Of a DNA stretch of 64,000 nucleotides, positions 41,409-50,900 are shown piece by piece (within the stretch, counting starts at the first letter, position 1; each line of letters opens with the position of its first letter). The DNA lies in NCBI RefSeq assembly GCF_005405925.1, contig NZ_BJHV01000001.1, positions 2,108,001-2,172,000 of the forward strand, in the 5' to 3' direction. Position numbers and translations under genes: made by a program. The notes under the pieces are model-generated. The model saw nothing but the letters and a program-made list of their open reading frames with translations, ran no database searches and had not been told where the DNA came from. Source of the DNA: Streptomyces antimycoticus (GTDB taxonomy: Bacteria > Actinomycetota > Actinomycetes > Streptomycetales > Streptomycetaceae).

Positions 41409-41984
41409 ATGTCGGTACACGAACGCAAGGCACGTGAGCGGGCCAACCGCCACAAACTGATCGTCTCAACGGCCCGCGAACTCGCCGAGACCCACGGCTG
41501 GGACGCGGTCACCACGCGCCGCCTCGCCGAGCGGATCGAGTACAGCCAGCCCGTGCTCTACAGCCACTTCCGGAGCAGGAACGAGATCGTGGGAGCGGTC
41601 GCGCTGGAGGGATTCGCCGAGCTGACGGCCGCGTTGCGCGCCGCGGTGCCGGAGGGGCCGGTCGACCGGGAGGCGGTGACCGCGCTGGCCCACGCCTACA
41701 CCGACTTCGCCGAGCGCAACCACGCCTTGTACGACGCGATGTTCAGCCTCGACAACGGCCTGCCCTTCGCCGACGAGGCCACGCCCGCCCCCCTGCGCGA
41801 GGGGTACCAAGCCCTGCTGGACCCTCTCCAGGACCACGCGGGCTCCGATGCACCGGGGTTGTTCGTCGAGACGTTCTGGGCGGCGCTGCACGGACTGGTC
41901 ACCCTCACCCGTGCCGGACGCATGCCCGCCGACCAAGTGCCCCAGCGCCTCGCCCTCCTGATCGACCGCTTCATCCCCCGCTGA
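41409..41984 (+). CDS. TetR-family transcriptional regulator of the DUF1772 gene
   Basis: 191 residues. Helix-turn-helix: NRHKLIVSTARELAETHGWD, AVTTRRLAERIEYSQPVLYS HFRSRNEIVGAV; C-terminal TetR_C_33-like domain (RNHALYDAMFSLDNGLPFAD, LFVETFWAALHGLVTLTRAG, ADQVPQRLALLIDRFI). It starts right after an operator and should repress both itself and the DUF1772 gene. This TetR/DUF1772 pairing is common in actinomycetes. Confidence 0.93.
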   Translation: MSVHERKARERANRHKLIVSTARELAETHGWDAVTTRRLAERIEYSQPVLYSHFRSRNEIVGAVALEGFAELTAALRAAVPEGPVDREAVTALAHAYTDFAERNHALYDAMFSLDNGLPFADEATPAPLREGYQALLDPLQDHAGSDAPGLFVETFWAALHGLVTLTRAGRMPADQVPQRLALLIDRFIPR

Positions 41985-42045
41985 GGCCCGAGGGACGCCG
42001 CCTGACACCCCCGCCACGGACGCGAAGCGTGACCGATCAGCTCGG

Positions 42046-42754
42046 CCCGCCCGGCGACCCCGGCCCGGGTCCCTCGGCGTGATCGTGTCCGCGATCTCGG
42101 TGTGCGTCGCCTGGCAGGTCACCTGGGCGCCCTATGTTTCCGACTACTCCCGCTACCTGCCGGAGAACACGCCCACCAGGGTCACCTTCGGCTACACCTA
42201 CCTCGGTTCGGCCGTGGGCGGCGCCGCCACGATGGTCATCGGGGCGATGGCGGCGACGGTCAACACCGACGCGGTGAACTCGGACGCGATCGGCTTCCTG
42301 GCCGACCGCTTCCCGTCGTTCGGCGGGCTCGTGGTCGCGGCGCTGCTCCTCGGGCTGGTCCCGGCGGGTGCCGAGGGCCCCTACGGTGCGTTCCTCACCG
42401 CGCTCAGCGCGCTCTCCGCGGAGGGCAGGGCGCGCTCGACCGCGAGGGCCCGGGCGATCTTCGTCCTCTGCTTCGCCGCCCTCGCCAGCGTGCTGGCCAC
42501 CCTGTCCAGCGGCAGCCTGCTGGAGACGTTCCAGAACATCACCCTGTTCGTGCTCTACCCGCTGGAGCCGTGGACCGCGATCAACCTCACCGACTACTAC
42601 TTCGTCCGCCACGGCCACTACGACATTCCCGAACTGCTGACGAAGAACGGACGGTACGGCACCTTCACCTGGTGGGCGGTGCTCGTCTATCTGGTGTCGA
42701 TCGCCGCCGAACTGCCGTTCATCAACAGCAGCGTCTACGTCGGCCCGCTGGAGC
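42046..42754 (+). pseudogene. NCS1 (purine/cytosine permease-like) transporter, truncated at both ends
   Basis: The frame reads LGVIVSAISVCVAWQVTWAP YVSDYSRYLPENT, VTFGYTYLGSAVGGAATMVI, ..., LLETFQNITLFVLYPLEPWT AINLTDYYFVRHGHYDIPEL and ends in INSSVYVGPLERTAAM. This is the middle-to-late part of an NCS1 permease (YxxDYSRYLP and P-TAINLxDYYxxRxGxYD are family motifs). The N-terminal helices are missing, and after about 42754 the frame runs into the 3' end of the opposite-strand TetR gene. A rearrangement relic. Confidence 0.75.
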
Positions 42755-43367
42755 GGACGGCCGCCATGCCCGTCGGGCGTGCGGAAAGCAGCGCCAGGCA
42801 GTTCTCCCACAGGGCTTCGAGGTGCTGGGTGTTGTTGTAGAGCTTGGCGAACAGCACCTGGCCCTCGAGCTGGGCGACGACCGACCGGGCGGCGTCACGG
42901 GTGTCGCCGGCGGTGACCTCCCCGCGCTCCCGGGCTTCGGCGATGACCGTATCGACCATCTCCACCTGCGCGTCGAAGATCTGCTGAAGGCGTGCGCGGA
43001 TGGGCTCGGTCTGATTGCTCAGTTCCAGGGTGAGGTTGCCGAACATGCACCCGGAGACCGTTCCACAGCTCTGCTGGCCCGCGCGCAGACCGGCCTGGGT
43101 CTGCTCGAACAGCCGGCGCAGCCGCGACAGCGGCTCCGCGTCGCCCTCCAGGGCCCGGGCCCACTCGCCGCGCTGCGTGTGCCAGTGCTCGTCGAGGACG
43201 GCCAGGGCAAGCGCCTCCTTCGACTCGAAGAAGTAGTAGAAGCTGCCCTTGGGAACGTCGGCCGCCTTGCAGATCTCGGCGACGCCCAGCGCCGAATAGC
43301 CCCGCAATTCGATGAGCGAATGCGCGGCGTTGAGGATCTTCTCCTTCGCATCACTGGTGCGTCCCAT
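42735..43367 (-). CDS. TetR-family regulator (AcrR-like, GCMFGN motif)
   Basis: 210 residues. Helix-turn-helix: EKILNAAHSLIELRGYSALG, VAEICKAADVPKGSFYYFFE SKEALAL. The C-terminal domain carries CGTVSGCMFGNLTLELSNQT, a motif of one TetR subfamily, and ARSVVAQLEGQVLFAKLYNN. It is divergent from a muconolactone-isomerase-like gene; two copies of a TAGACGAYCGGTC-type site lie upstream of the two genes. Its 3' end overlaps the NCS1 relic. Confidence 0.92.
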   Translation of the reverse strand: MGRTSDAKEKILNAAHSLIELRGYSALGVAEICKAADVPKGSFYYFFESKEALALAVLDEHWHTQRGEWARALEGDAEPLSRLRRLFEQTQAGLRAGQQSCGTVSGCMFGNLTLELSNQTEPIRARLQQIFDAQVEMVDTVIAEARERGEVTAGDTRDAARSVVAQLEGQVLFAKLYNNTQHLEALWENCLALLSARPTGMAAVRSSGPT

Positions 43368-43376
43368 GGCGGCAAG

Positions 43377-43496
43377 TATACGACCGATCGTCTATACCGA
43401 GGATCCGCAGCCCCCGGGGCCCCGTCGCGAGCCCGGGGGTCGGCCTGTCCCCCGTGGATCCATGCTGGTGGTTGCCCGTAGACGACCGGTCCACTA
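43377..43496. promoter_or_regulatory. Two matching TetR sites (TAGACGAYCGGTC)
   Basis: Minus-strand TATAGACGATCGGTCGTATA (43377-43396) sits nine bases before the TetR ATG and is nearly palindromic. Plus-strand TAGACGACCGGTCCACTA (43479-43496) lies about 85 bp before the isomerase-like gene. The shared TAGACGAYCGGTC core suggests that the TetR protein controls both promoters. Confidence 0.7.
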
Positions 43497-43582
43497 ATCT
43501 TGAGCCGACCAGTCGCCGAGCAGTCGTCGGCGAAACGGTCCGATCGACCGCCCCCGCGATCCCCTACCGCACGGAGCAGAAC

Positions 43583-43879
43583 GTGATCACGAAAGAGTTC
43601 CTGGTCGAGCTCACCACCACCGTGCCCGAGGGCACCGACCCCGCCGAGGTCAGCCGGCGCCGCGCGGACGAATCCGTCCGGGCGAAGGAGCTCGCCGCCG
43701 CCGGCCACCTGGTCCGGCTGTGGCGCCCGGTGGGCGAGCTCCGCAGCATCGGTGTGTGGCGCGCCGACAGCGAGGCGGATCTGCGCGCAAAGGTGCTGGG
43801 GACCCTGCCCCTGTGGCCCTGGATGACCGCGGTGGTCACGGCCGTACAGCCGCACCCCAACGACCCGGGACAGCGCTAG
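43583..43879 (+). CDS. Muconolactone delta-isomerase-like protein
   Basis: 98 residues from GTG 43583 (GGAG seven bases upstream). KEFLVELTTTVPEGTDPAEV, RRADESVRAKELAAAGHLVR LWRP, LRSIGVWRADSEADLRAKVL, LPLWPWMTAVVTAV match the ferredoxin-like MIase family. True muconolactone isomerases act in the beta-ketoadipate pathway; small stand-alone homologues have unknown roles. No other pathway genes are adjacent, so it is more likely a lone member controlled by the divergent TetR. Confidence 0.9.
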   Translation: MITKEFLVELTTTVPEGTDPAEVSRRRADESVRAKELAAAGHLVRLWRPVGELRSIGVWRADSEADLRAKVLGTLPLWPWMTAVVTAVQPHPNDPGQR

Positions 43880-43994
43880 CGCCATCTAGCGAATTCTCTG
43901 TGACGGAGAGGGCCTTGATGGGTATTTAGCCATCCATCCCGTTGCGCTGAGCGGTGTTTCGTGGCCTGTTCCAGAGGCCGTTACGGTCGGATTT

Positions 43995-45446
43995 ATGGAG
44001 TGGAATTTTCAGACGGCCGAAAGCCTCGCGGCCGCTTTGCGTGCCGGTGAAGTGACCTCGGTGGAATTGACCGACCAGGCGATCGCCCGTATTGAGCGGG
44101 ATGACAAGGCGATCAACGCGATCTGTGTGCCGGACTTCGACCGCGCGCGGGCCGCCGCCCGCGGTGCCGACGAGGCGCGCGCCCGTGGTGAGGACCGGCC
44201 GCTGCTCGGCATTCCGGTGACGGTCAAGGAGTCCTACAACATCGCCGGGCTGCCCACGACCTGGGGCATGCCGCCACACCGGAACTTCATGCCCGCCGAG
44301 GACGCGGTGCAGGTGTCGCGGCTCAAGGACGCGGGCGCGGTGGTGCTCGGCAAGACCAATGTGCCCTTGGGGCTGCAAGACATCCAAAGCTTCAACGAGA
44401 TCTACGGCACCACCAACAACCCGTGGGACCACGGCCGCACGTCGGGCGGATCCTCCGGCGGATCAGCGGCGGCCCTGGCGTGCGGATTCGGCGCGCTGTC
44501 CATCGGTTCCGACCTCGCCGGTTCGTTGCGCACCCCCGCGCATTTCTGCGGTGTCTACGCACACAAGCCGACACTCGGCCTTGCGGCCAACCGCGGCATG
44601 GTCCCGCCGTCCGAACCGGCCTTGCCGGTCGACCTCGACCTCGCCGTCGTCGGTCCGATGGCGCGCACCGCCCGCGACCTCACGCTCCTGCTCGACGTCA
44701 TGGCCGGACCGGATCCGTTGACGCTCGGCGTGGCGCACGAGGTGAGGTTGCCGCCCGCGCGCCACGAACTGCTCCGCGACTTCCGGGTCTTGGTCCTCGA
44801 CGAACATCCGCTCATCCCAACCGGGGCGGCGGTGCGGGCGGGCGTGAACCGAGTCGCCGACGCGCTGGTCGACGGCGGCGCCCACGTCGAACGGCGCAGT
44901 CCGCTGCTGCCCGATCTGGCCGAGGCCGGGACGCTCTACAGCCAGTTGCTGGTTTCGGGCTCCGTCGCACGTTTTCCCGTCGAATCGTACGAGCGGCTGC
45001 GGACCCGTGCCGCCGGACTGGGCGCGGACGACCAGAGTCTCGACGCGGCACGGCTGCGCGCCATGGTGTTCAGCCACCGCGACTGGCTCCAGGCGATCAA
45101 CCGCCGCGAACTGCACCGCCACGGCTGGCGGCAACTGTTCGCCGAGTTCGATGCCGTGGTGTGCCCGATCACGCCCACTCCGGCGTTCCCGCACGACCAC
45201 GACCCCAATCCGCTGGGACGCCGGATCGACATCGACGGCGTCGAGTACCCGTACTTCGACCAGCTCGTCTGGGCCGGTCTGGCCACCATGCCCGGTCTGC
45301 CCGCCACCGCCATACCAGCGGGCCGGGCCTCCGATGGCCTGCCGGTGGGAGTGCAGCTCATCGGCCCGATGTTCGAGGACCGCACCCCGCTGCGGCTGGC
45401 CGAGCTGCTCGAGCGGAGGATCGGTGGCTTCCAGGCACCGAAGTAG
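43995..45446 (+). CDS. Amidase-signature-family hydrolase
   Basis: 483 residues. The Ser-cisSer-Lys triad can be placed: Lys in GIPVTVKESYNIAG, cis-Ser and nucleophile Ser in GRTSGGSSGGSAAALACGFG and SIGSDLAGSLRTPAHFCG. Full length for the family. It hydrolyses carboxamides to acids and ammonia; the substrate is unknown. ATG 43995 begins the conserved N-terminus; an AT-richer stretch upstream (43880-43994) must contain its promoter. It converges on the cupin gene across a strong terminator. Confidence 0.93.
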   Translation: MEWNFQTAESLAAALRAGEVTSVELTDQAIARIERDDKAINAICVPDFDRARAAARGADEARARGEDRPLLGIPVTVKESYNIAGLPTTWGMPPHRNFMPAEDAVQVSRLKDAGAVVLGKTNVPLGLQDIQSFNEIYGTTNNPWDHGRTSGGSSGGSAAALACGFGALSIGSDLAGSLRTPAHFCGVYAHKPTLGLAANRGMVPPSEPALPVDLDLAVVGPMARTARDLTLLLDVMAGPDPLTLGVAHEVRLPPARHELLRDFRVLVLDEHPLIPTGAAVRAGVNRVADALVDGGAHVERRSPLLPDLAEAGTLYSQLLVSGSVARFPVESYERLRTRAAGLGADDQSLDAARLRAMVFSHRDWLQAINRRELHRHGWRQLFAEFDAVVCPITPTPAFPHDHDPNPLGRRIDIDGVEYPYFDQLVWAGLATMPGLPATAIPAGRASDGLPVGVQLIGPMFEDRTPLRLAELLERRIGGFQAPK

Positions 45447-45486
45447 GGCGTACCACCGGGCGTCCCCAACTCCGGAGCGGCGCAAT

Positions 45487-45545
45487 CTGTGTGTGTGGGG
45501 GGTAGCCGGGTCACGGCCATGTGATCCGGCTACCCCCGCACACAG
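45487..45545. terminator. Long bidirectional terminator hairpin
   Basis: A stem of more than 20 pairs: the left side runs from CTGTGTGTGTG through GGTAGCCGGGTCAC (45487-45514) and the right from GTGATCCGGCTACC through CGCACACAG (45521-45545), with loop GGCCAT and few mismatches. It lies between the convergent amidase and cupin genes. Confidence 0.85.
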
Positions 45546-45558
45546 GTAACCGAGCTTG

Positions 45559-45966
45559 TCAGCCGCCCACCCGTAGGTGCCGTCGTTCGGCCAGTTCCTC
45601 CGGGCTGACCACGGTCAGAACCGGGGTACCGGGAGGCGCGAACATGGTCACCACCAGCTGCGACTGCGCGTCCGCAAGGTTGTTGGCACCCTGGTAGTGG
45701 ATCACGTCTCCGCCGGGCTCGAACAGGGCGTCACCGGCCTTGAGCACCCGGGGCGCCTCCCCTTCCAGCTCGAAGAGGATCTCGCCCTCGGTCACGTAGC
45801 CATAAAGCGGTCCGGGGTGCCGGTGCGGCGGCGCGCCAGGGTCACCGGGCGCCAGGGTGACCCGGACGGTCCTGGCCTCGGCACCGGCCGGGATCCGGTC
45901 CGACGCGTCCGGCAGGATCGCGATCACCTCAACGCCATGTGGCAGGTGTGCGTGCTCAGCACTCAT
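45559..45966 (-). CDS. Cupin-domain protein
   Basis: 135 residues from ATG 45966. One cupin domain: RVTLAPGDPGAPPHRHPGPL YGYVTEGEILFELEG and GDALFEPGGDVIHYQGANNL, with the His/Glu/His metal-ligand pattern. ATG 45966 has a strong GGAGGAA site six bases upstream, the main argument for a separate protein. The upstream MerR-HEAT frame is open straight into it with no stop, so a fused product is also possible. Likely a small metal-binding protein or enzyme of unknown substrate. Confidence 0.85.
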   Translation of the reverse strand: MSAEHAHLPHGVEVIAILPDASDRIPAGAEARTVRVTLAPGDPGAPPHRHPGPLYGYVTEGEILFELEGEAPRVLKAGDALFEPGGDVIHYQGANNLADAQSQLVVTMFAPPGTPVLTVVSPEELAERRHLRVGG

Positions 45967-47040
45967 GGGTTCCTCCAAACAGGGACTGTCCATAGAAAGG
46001 ACAAGACGGCCTCCCGGTTTGTGACAGCCCCGCCTCCGCTCTTCGAGAAGTCCGACGAAGGACGAGGCGACGAGGGCGACCGCGCGGTCGTCGTCGTGGG
46101 CCAGTTGGCGCAGGACCTCCCGCACGGTGGTGCCCGACAGCTCGACCAGCGCCTGGGCCAGGCGGATCCGTGTCGCGGAGTCCGCGGTGGGGGCGGCGAG
46201 TTCGTCGACCAGTGCGGTCATGACCCGGTCCGCGCACTCGGGGTCCTGGGACAGCGTTCCCAGGACCTCCGCCGCGTCGACGTCGTTGGAGCCCTCGACC
46301 ACCATGCCGACCAGGGTCGGCACGGCCGCGGTCACACCACGTCTGCCCAACGCCAGAGCGGCCTGTCTGCGCACCGTCGGGTCCGGGTCCCCGAGCGCGT
46401 CCGCAAGCGCCGCGGTGGTGCCCGGGGCCTCGGGCAGTTCGGCGATCGCCAGTACCGCGCGCCGCCGGATGTCGACGTCCTCCGCGTGCACACCGGCGGC
46501 CAGCGTCGCCACGCCGTCGCCGCCGGATCGGGCGAGCGCCCAGCGCAGGGCGCCCGCGACGTTGGGGTCGGATTCGGCCAGGACCGCCCCGGCCAGCAGT
46601 TCGGCGGGAACCGACCCACCCCCCGGCCGGGCCAGGACGGCCTGCTGCCTGCGCGCGGCGCTGGTCGAGTTGAGCCCCTGCATGAGTTCGACGATGCGCA
46701 GAACGTCCTGCCAGCCGGTGGGCGCCGACGCATCGATCGCGCGGAGCCGCTCGAGCAGCTCCGCTTCCTTTGCCAAGCGGTCTTCCGTCCATTGGATGAG
46801 GTCGCTGACCAGGGCGGACGGGGTGAAGGCCGGGTCGTCCAGCGCGCGCCCGATCTGCTTGAGCGAGAGCCCGAGGGACCGCAGGCTCTCCACGTGGAAG
46901 ATCCTGCGGACGTCCTCGGCGGAGTACTCGCGGTAGCCGCCGACGGTGCGACCGGTCGGGCGCACCAGCCCGAGGGCGTCGTAGTGCCGGAGCATCCGGG
47001 CGCTCACGCCCGAGTGACGGGCCACCTCGCCGATCAGCAA
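45559..47040 (-). CDS. MerR-family regulator with HEAT repeats, frame open into the cupin
   Basis: From TTG 47040 (GGAG eight bases upstream): MLIGEVARHSGVSARMLRHY DALGLVRPTGRTVGGYREYS is a MerR winged helix; a dimerisation helix follows (WTEDRLAKEAELLERLRAID), then about 170 residues of HEAT-like helices (LAESDPNVAGALRWALARSG, RRAVLAIAELPEAPGTTAAL, VRRQAALALGRRG). HEAT character ends near VGLLEERRRG, about 385 residues from the start... yet no stop codon occurs; codons continue (CHKPGGRLVLSMDSPCLEEP) into the cupin. Its start overlaps the stop of the upstream HEAT gene. Either the ancestral stop was lost or this is a genuine three-domain protein. Confidence 0.8.
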   Translation of the reverse strand: MLIGEVARHSGVSARMLRHYDALGLVRPTGRTVGGYREYSAEDVRRIFHVESLRSLGLSLKQIGRALDDPAFTPSALVSDLIQWTEDRLAKEAELLERLRAIDASAPTGWQDVLRIVELMQGLNSTSAARRQQAVLARPGGGSVPAELLAGAVLAESDPNVAGALRWALARSGGDGVATLAAGVHAEDVDIRRRAVLAIAELPEAPGTTAALADALGDPDPTVRRQAALALGRRGVTAAVPTLVGMVVEGSNDVDAAEVLGTLSQDPECADRVMTALVDELAAPTADSATRIRLAQALVELSGTTVREVLRQLAHDDDRAVALVASSFVGLLEERRRGCHKPGGRLVLSMDSPCLEEPMSAEHAHLPHGVEVIAILPDASDRIPAGAEARTVRVTLAPGDPGAPPHRHPGPLYGYVTEGEILFELEGEAPRVLKAGDALFEPGGDVIHYQGANNLADAQSQLVVTMFAPPGTPVLTVVSPEELAERRHLRVGG

Positions 47041-47819
47041 TCCGCGATCTCCGCAGCCTTCGCGGACGCCGCAGCCTCCGCGGTCTCGGCGACTCCCGGC
47101 GCGGCCGCGGCGGCAGCGGCCTCCGCGGCGGCGGCCCCTTCCGGGCCGAGTGTGACGACTCGCTTCGCCTCGTCGATCGCCGCGTCGAAACCGGTCTCCG
47201 GGTTCTGCCGGAGCAGCTCGGTGGCACGGGCGTGCGTGGCCACCTCCGGGTCGGGGTTCGCCGCGGCCCGCTCCAGGGCGGGCTCGGTCACATCGCCGAG
47301 GTCGACCAGGGCCCGGCTCAGGCTCAGCCGCACATCGCGGTCGCCGCGGCCGAGCTGCGTGACCAGTTCCTCGACCAGGCCCTCCTTCTCGTCCTCGGGT
47401 ACGAGGACGACCGCGACGCGCCACGCGGTCCGCGCCACCTCGTCGTCCGCGTCGTGCAGCAGGTCGCGTGTGATCCAGGCCCACGCGCCCTTGTCGCCGA
47501 TCTTGGAGAGCGTGTGCAACGCCTGGCTGCGGGCCTGAGCGCGCTCGGAGTCGAGCTCCCGGCGGATCCGGGGCAGGGTGATCTCCGGCGGGAGCCGGGT
47601 CAGCGCCCAGGACAGCATGTCCCGTACGAAGAAGTCCGGCTCGACCGCGCACCGCTCGACGAGCGTCTCCAGGAAGCCGGGGTCGGGGTTCGAGCCGACC
47701 GCCAGGGCAGCCTGAAGCCGGACCGAGGAGTCCTCGGCGCTCAGGGCGTTGGCCACGCGGGTGTTCTGCGGGGTTCCGATGGTTGTGTTGATCGGGGCCA
47801 CCTCCTGCACCCAGGGCAC
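47034..47819 (-). CDS. HEAT-repeat protein partnered with MerR-HEAT regulator
   Basis: About 250-261 residues of HEAT-like helical repeats: SSVRLQAALAVGSNPDPGFL, FVRDMLSWALTRLPPEITLP, RSQALHTLSKIGDKGAWAWI, DEVARTAWRVAVVLVPEDEK, VRLSLSRALVDLGDVTEPAL, then an Ala/Glu-rich tail. The stop overlaps the MerR TTG. The start is problematic: GTG 47819 is the first in-frame start but sits at the edge of the promoter; a perfect AGGAGGTG (47799-47806) is followed eight bases later by ATC, not ATG or GTG. Role unknown; probably works with the MerR-HEAT protein as scaffold or sensor. Confidence 0.82.
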   Translation of the reverse strand: MPWVQEVAPINTTIGTPQNTRVANALSAEDSSVRLQAALAVGSNPDPGFLETLVERCAVEPDFFVRDMLSWALTRLPPEITLPRIRRELDSERAQARSQALHTLSKIGDKGAWAWITRDLLHDADDEVARTAWRVAVVLVPEDEKEGLVEELVTQLGRGDRDVRLSLSRALVDLGDVTEPALERAAANPDPEVATHARATELLRQNPETGFDAAIDEAKRVVTLGPEGAAAAEAAAAAAAPGVAETAEAAASAKAAEIADC

Positions 47820-47846
47820 ACGTTATCACCGTGTCAAGGTCAAGCC
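47816..47846 (-). promoter_or_regulatory. MerR-type promoter of the HEAT operon
   Basis: Minus strand reads CTTGACCTTGACACGGTG then ATAACGTGTG. ACACG/CGTGT form an inverted repeat around the expected spacer, with TTGACC/TTGACA as -35-like hexamers. This is the usual layout of MerR-regulated promoters, where the regulator binds between -35 and -10. Regulation by the operon's own MerR is likely. Confidence 0.55.
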
Positions 47847-47912
47847 CGTGACCGGCGGATCAGAAGATCCGCTGGTCACGGGCCGAAACCGGTGCACCCT
47901 GGGGAACAGCGC

Positions 47913-50900
47913 TCAGTCGCGCGACGCGGATGCGGAGGACCGGTTCGCGGAGCCGTTGATCACGAACTGCGAGCCCGGCTCCTTCACCACGTCGCCCTCG
48001 GCCGAGTTGGTGATCGTCACGTTCGTCAGCGTGGCGCTGCCGCGCGCCCCGCCCATCGCGAGGATCCCGGACCCGTTGGTGGACTTGTCGATGGTGACGT
48101 TCTCGATCCGGACGCCGGGCATCGCGCCGCCGCCCGTCTTGAACTGGATGCCGTCGTAGGTGGAGTCGTGGATGTCGGTGTCGCGGATCGTGACTCCCGG
48201 GATGTCCTGCCCCTGGGCGAACAGGGTGATCGCGCCGAACTCCTGCGCCTCGCCCCAGAACGCGCCGCCCGTGCGGTACAGGCCGTTGTTGGCGATGAGC
48301 GTCTGCCCCGAGAAGGGCAGCGGGTCGTGGTCCGTGGCCAGCATGATCCCCGGGTAGTTCATGGTGTCGGAGATCAGGTTGTTCTCGATCGTGTTGCCGT
48401 AGCCGCCGTAGACCGCGATGCCATTGGCCCGCCAGGGCAGCTGGATCGTGTTGTTGCGGAAGTGGTTGTCGTGGCCGATGTCCGTCGACGTGTCCTTCAC
48501 GTATTTGTTGGCCCAGACGGCGAGTGAGTCGTCGCCGGTGTTGCGGAAGGAGGAGTTGTAGACGGTCGAATTGCGGGTGCCGTTGGTGAAGTTGACGCCG
48601 TCGGCGTAGGTGTTGCGGATCCGTACGCCGCTGAATTCGAGGCCGTCGCCGGGCCCCCACAGCTCGGGGATGTTGGAGTAGTCGCGGCCGACCCAGGCGC
48701 CGACGTTGGCGTGTTCGAGCCACACGTTGGTGATCTTGGTGTTCTTGCCGAAGCGGCCATTGAGTCCGACGCCGCCCTCGGCGCCGCCGTCGCCACCGCG
48801 GATGGTGCCGGAGCCGAAGATGGCGATGTCGGAGATCTTGGTGTTGTCGTCGATGTCGAAGCCGAAGTTGCCCTCGTGGGGGTGGTTGATGCCGCCCGCT
48901 TCCTGGGGCGGGATGAGCGAGTAGAGCTGGGAGTGCCACATCCCGGCGCCGCGGATGGTGACGTCCCGGATGCCCATCTGGTTGTACTGGCCGTGGTTCT
49001 GGGGGTCGTCGGTCAGGATCTTCTTCTCCTGGCGCCACTGGCCCGCGGGGATCCACACACAGGGGATCTGGCCCTCCTGGTCCGCCGTGACGGCCCGCTG
49101 GATGGCGTCCGCGTCGTCGATACCGTCGCCCGGCACGGCCCCGTAGTCGGTGATGGAGGCGCAGTCGGCGGGCTTGGTGGCCGGTGCCGCGACCTGCTCC
49201 AGGTCGACCAGGTCGATGATGTAGAAGGCCGCGTCGTCACCGGCATCCCGCTGCAACCGGAACTTCGTACCCACCGGGTAGGAGTCGGTGAGCAGGGCGT
49301 GGGACTCGTCGAACAGCCGCCGGGCGTCGCCTCCGGGCCGATTGGTCAGGCCCTCCGGGTCATCGGTCGTGCCGTAGAGCCAGCTGTGCTTGGAGGAGAG
49401 GGTGAGTTTGCGGACGAACTTCCCGTCCGCGTAGAGGCTGATGGTGGCCTCCTTGCCGCCACCGGCTGCCGCGTCCGGGATGGAGTTGCGGACGACGATC
49501 GAGTTGGACGGGGTGGTGGAGGTGAACTCCACGTACTGCCCGGTGCTGTCGAGCCGGACCGATTCGCGCCCGGAGGACTCGGTGGCGAAGTTGGTGTGCC
49601 CGAAGGTGCGCTTGGCGTCCGACTTCAGCAGGGTCCCGTCGTACCGGCCGTCCTCCGCCTCGTACTCGGTGTACGGCACGGCGGCGCCGCGTCCGACGAC
49701 GAGGGAGCGGGCGAAGGTGTTGTTGTCCTCGTTGGTCTCGGCGACGGTGCCGGTGGCGTCGGCCGTCGCGGTGAGTGTCGCTCCGCCGTTGGTGGCGGTC
49801 CAGTCGCCGCCGATGGCCACGGTGGCGGTGCCACCGGCCGGGATGGCGCCCGCCGTGCCGTTCAGCGTGGTCTCGCCGACGGTGAGCCGGGTGACCGATC
49901 CGGCGGACACCGCGCTCGTGCCCCTGTTGTGCACCGCGACGGTGAAGGTGACCTTGGCGCCGACGGCCGGGCTGGAGGGGTTGGTGGTGATGCCGGTGAT
50001 CTCCAGGTCCGGCCCGGGGGCCTGGCCGACGACCAGCTTCGCGGCGGCGTTGCGGCTGTTGTTGCTGTTGTCGAGCTCGGCGACCGTGTCGGTCGGGTCG
50101 ACGACGGCGGAGACGGTGTAGCTGCCCATGGCCCTCTTGCCGACCTTGACCGGCACCTTCACCGACGCGCCCGGCGCGAGCGCGTCGACGGCGCCGCTGC
50201 CGGCGACCGCGCCCTCGAGGCTGACGTTCACGGTGGTCGCGGGTGCGGCGACCGGCCCGGCGTTGCGGACCGTCGCCTCGACGGTGACCGCGTCCGTCTC
50301 GGAGGGCGACTGGGGCGACCAGGAGAGATCGGTGACGGTCAGATCGGGGGCGGGTGCGGCCGCGCCGACGACCTCGAACTCGGCGACCTGTCCCCCGCCG
50401 GCGCCGGTGTTTCCGAAGAACTGCAGCCGTACGTCCGCGTACCGGCCCGAGACCGGGATGGTCACCGTGTTCTTGTTCTGCGACGGGTTGAACGTGTAGT
50501 CGGCCCGGTCCTTCAGCGAGGTGAAACCGGACTCCCCGACCGGCCGCCCCAGCACCTGAATGCTCTGCGACCGGGTGCTCCAGGCGGGATCGGGGTTCAG
50601 CTTGACGACGACGCCGGTCAGATCGGCGTCGGCGCCGAGCTTCGCGGTCAGCGTCGAGGACTGCCCGCTCGCCTCCCAGTAGCTGGAGGTGCTGCCGTCG
50701 TTGGCGTTGCTCGCCACGTAGTTCTGGGTGGTCGACGACGCCTCGATCGGCTTGCGCAGAGCCAGGTTGGTGCCCGCGGGCGGGTCCCCGGGGTCCTCCC
50801 CGCCGGCCTCCCCGCGCACCTCCACCTCGGAGAGCTGGGCGGCGTTCCAGCCCGTGTTGCCGGTCACCTGCACGCGTACGTACCGCGCCTCGGCCGTGAC

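Noticed and set aside
43583..43879. A beta-ketoadipate pathway locus (catC)
   Set aside because: No catA, catB or pca genes are nearby and the protein stands alone, so the gene symbol was not used.
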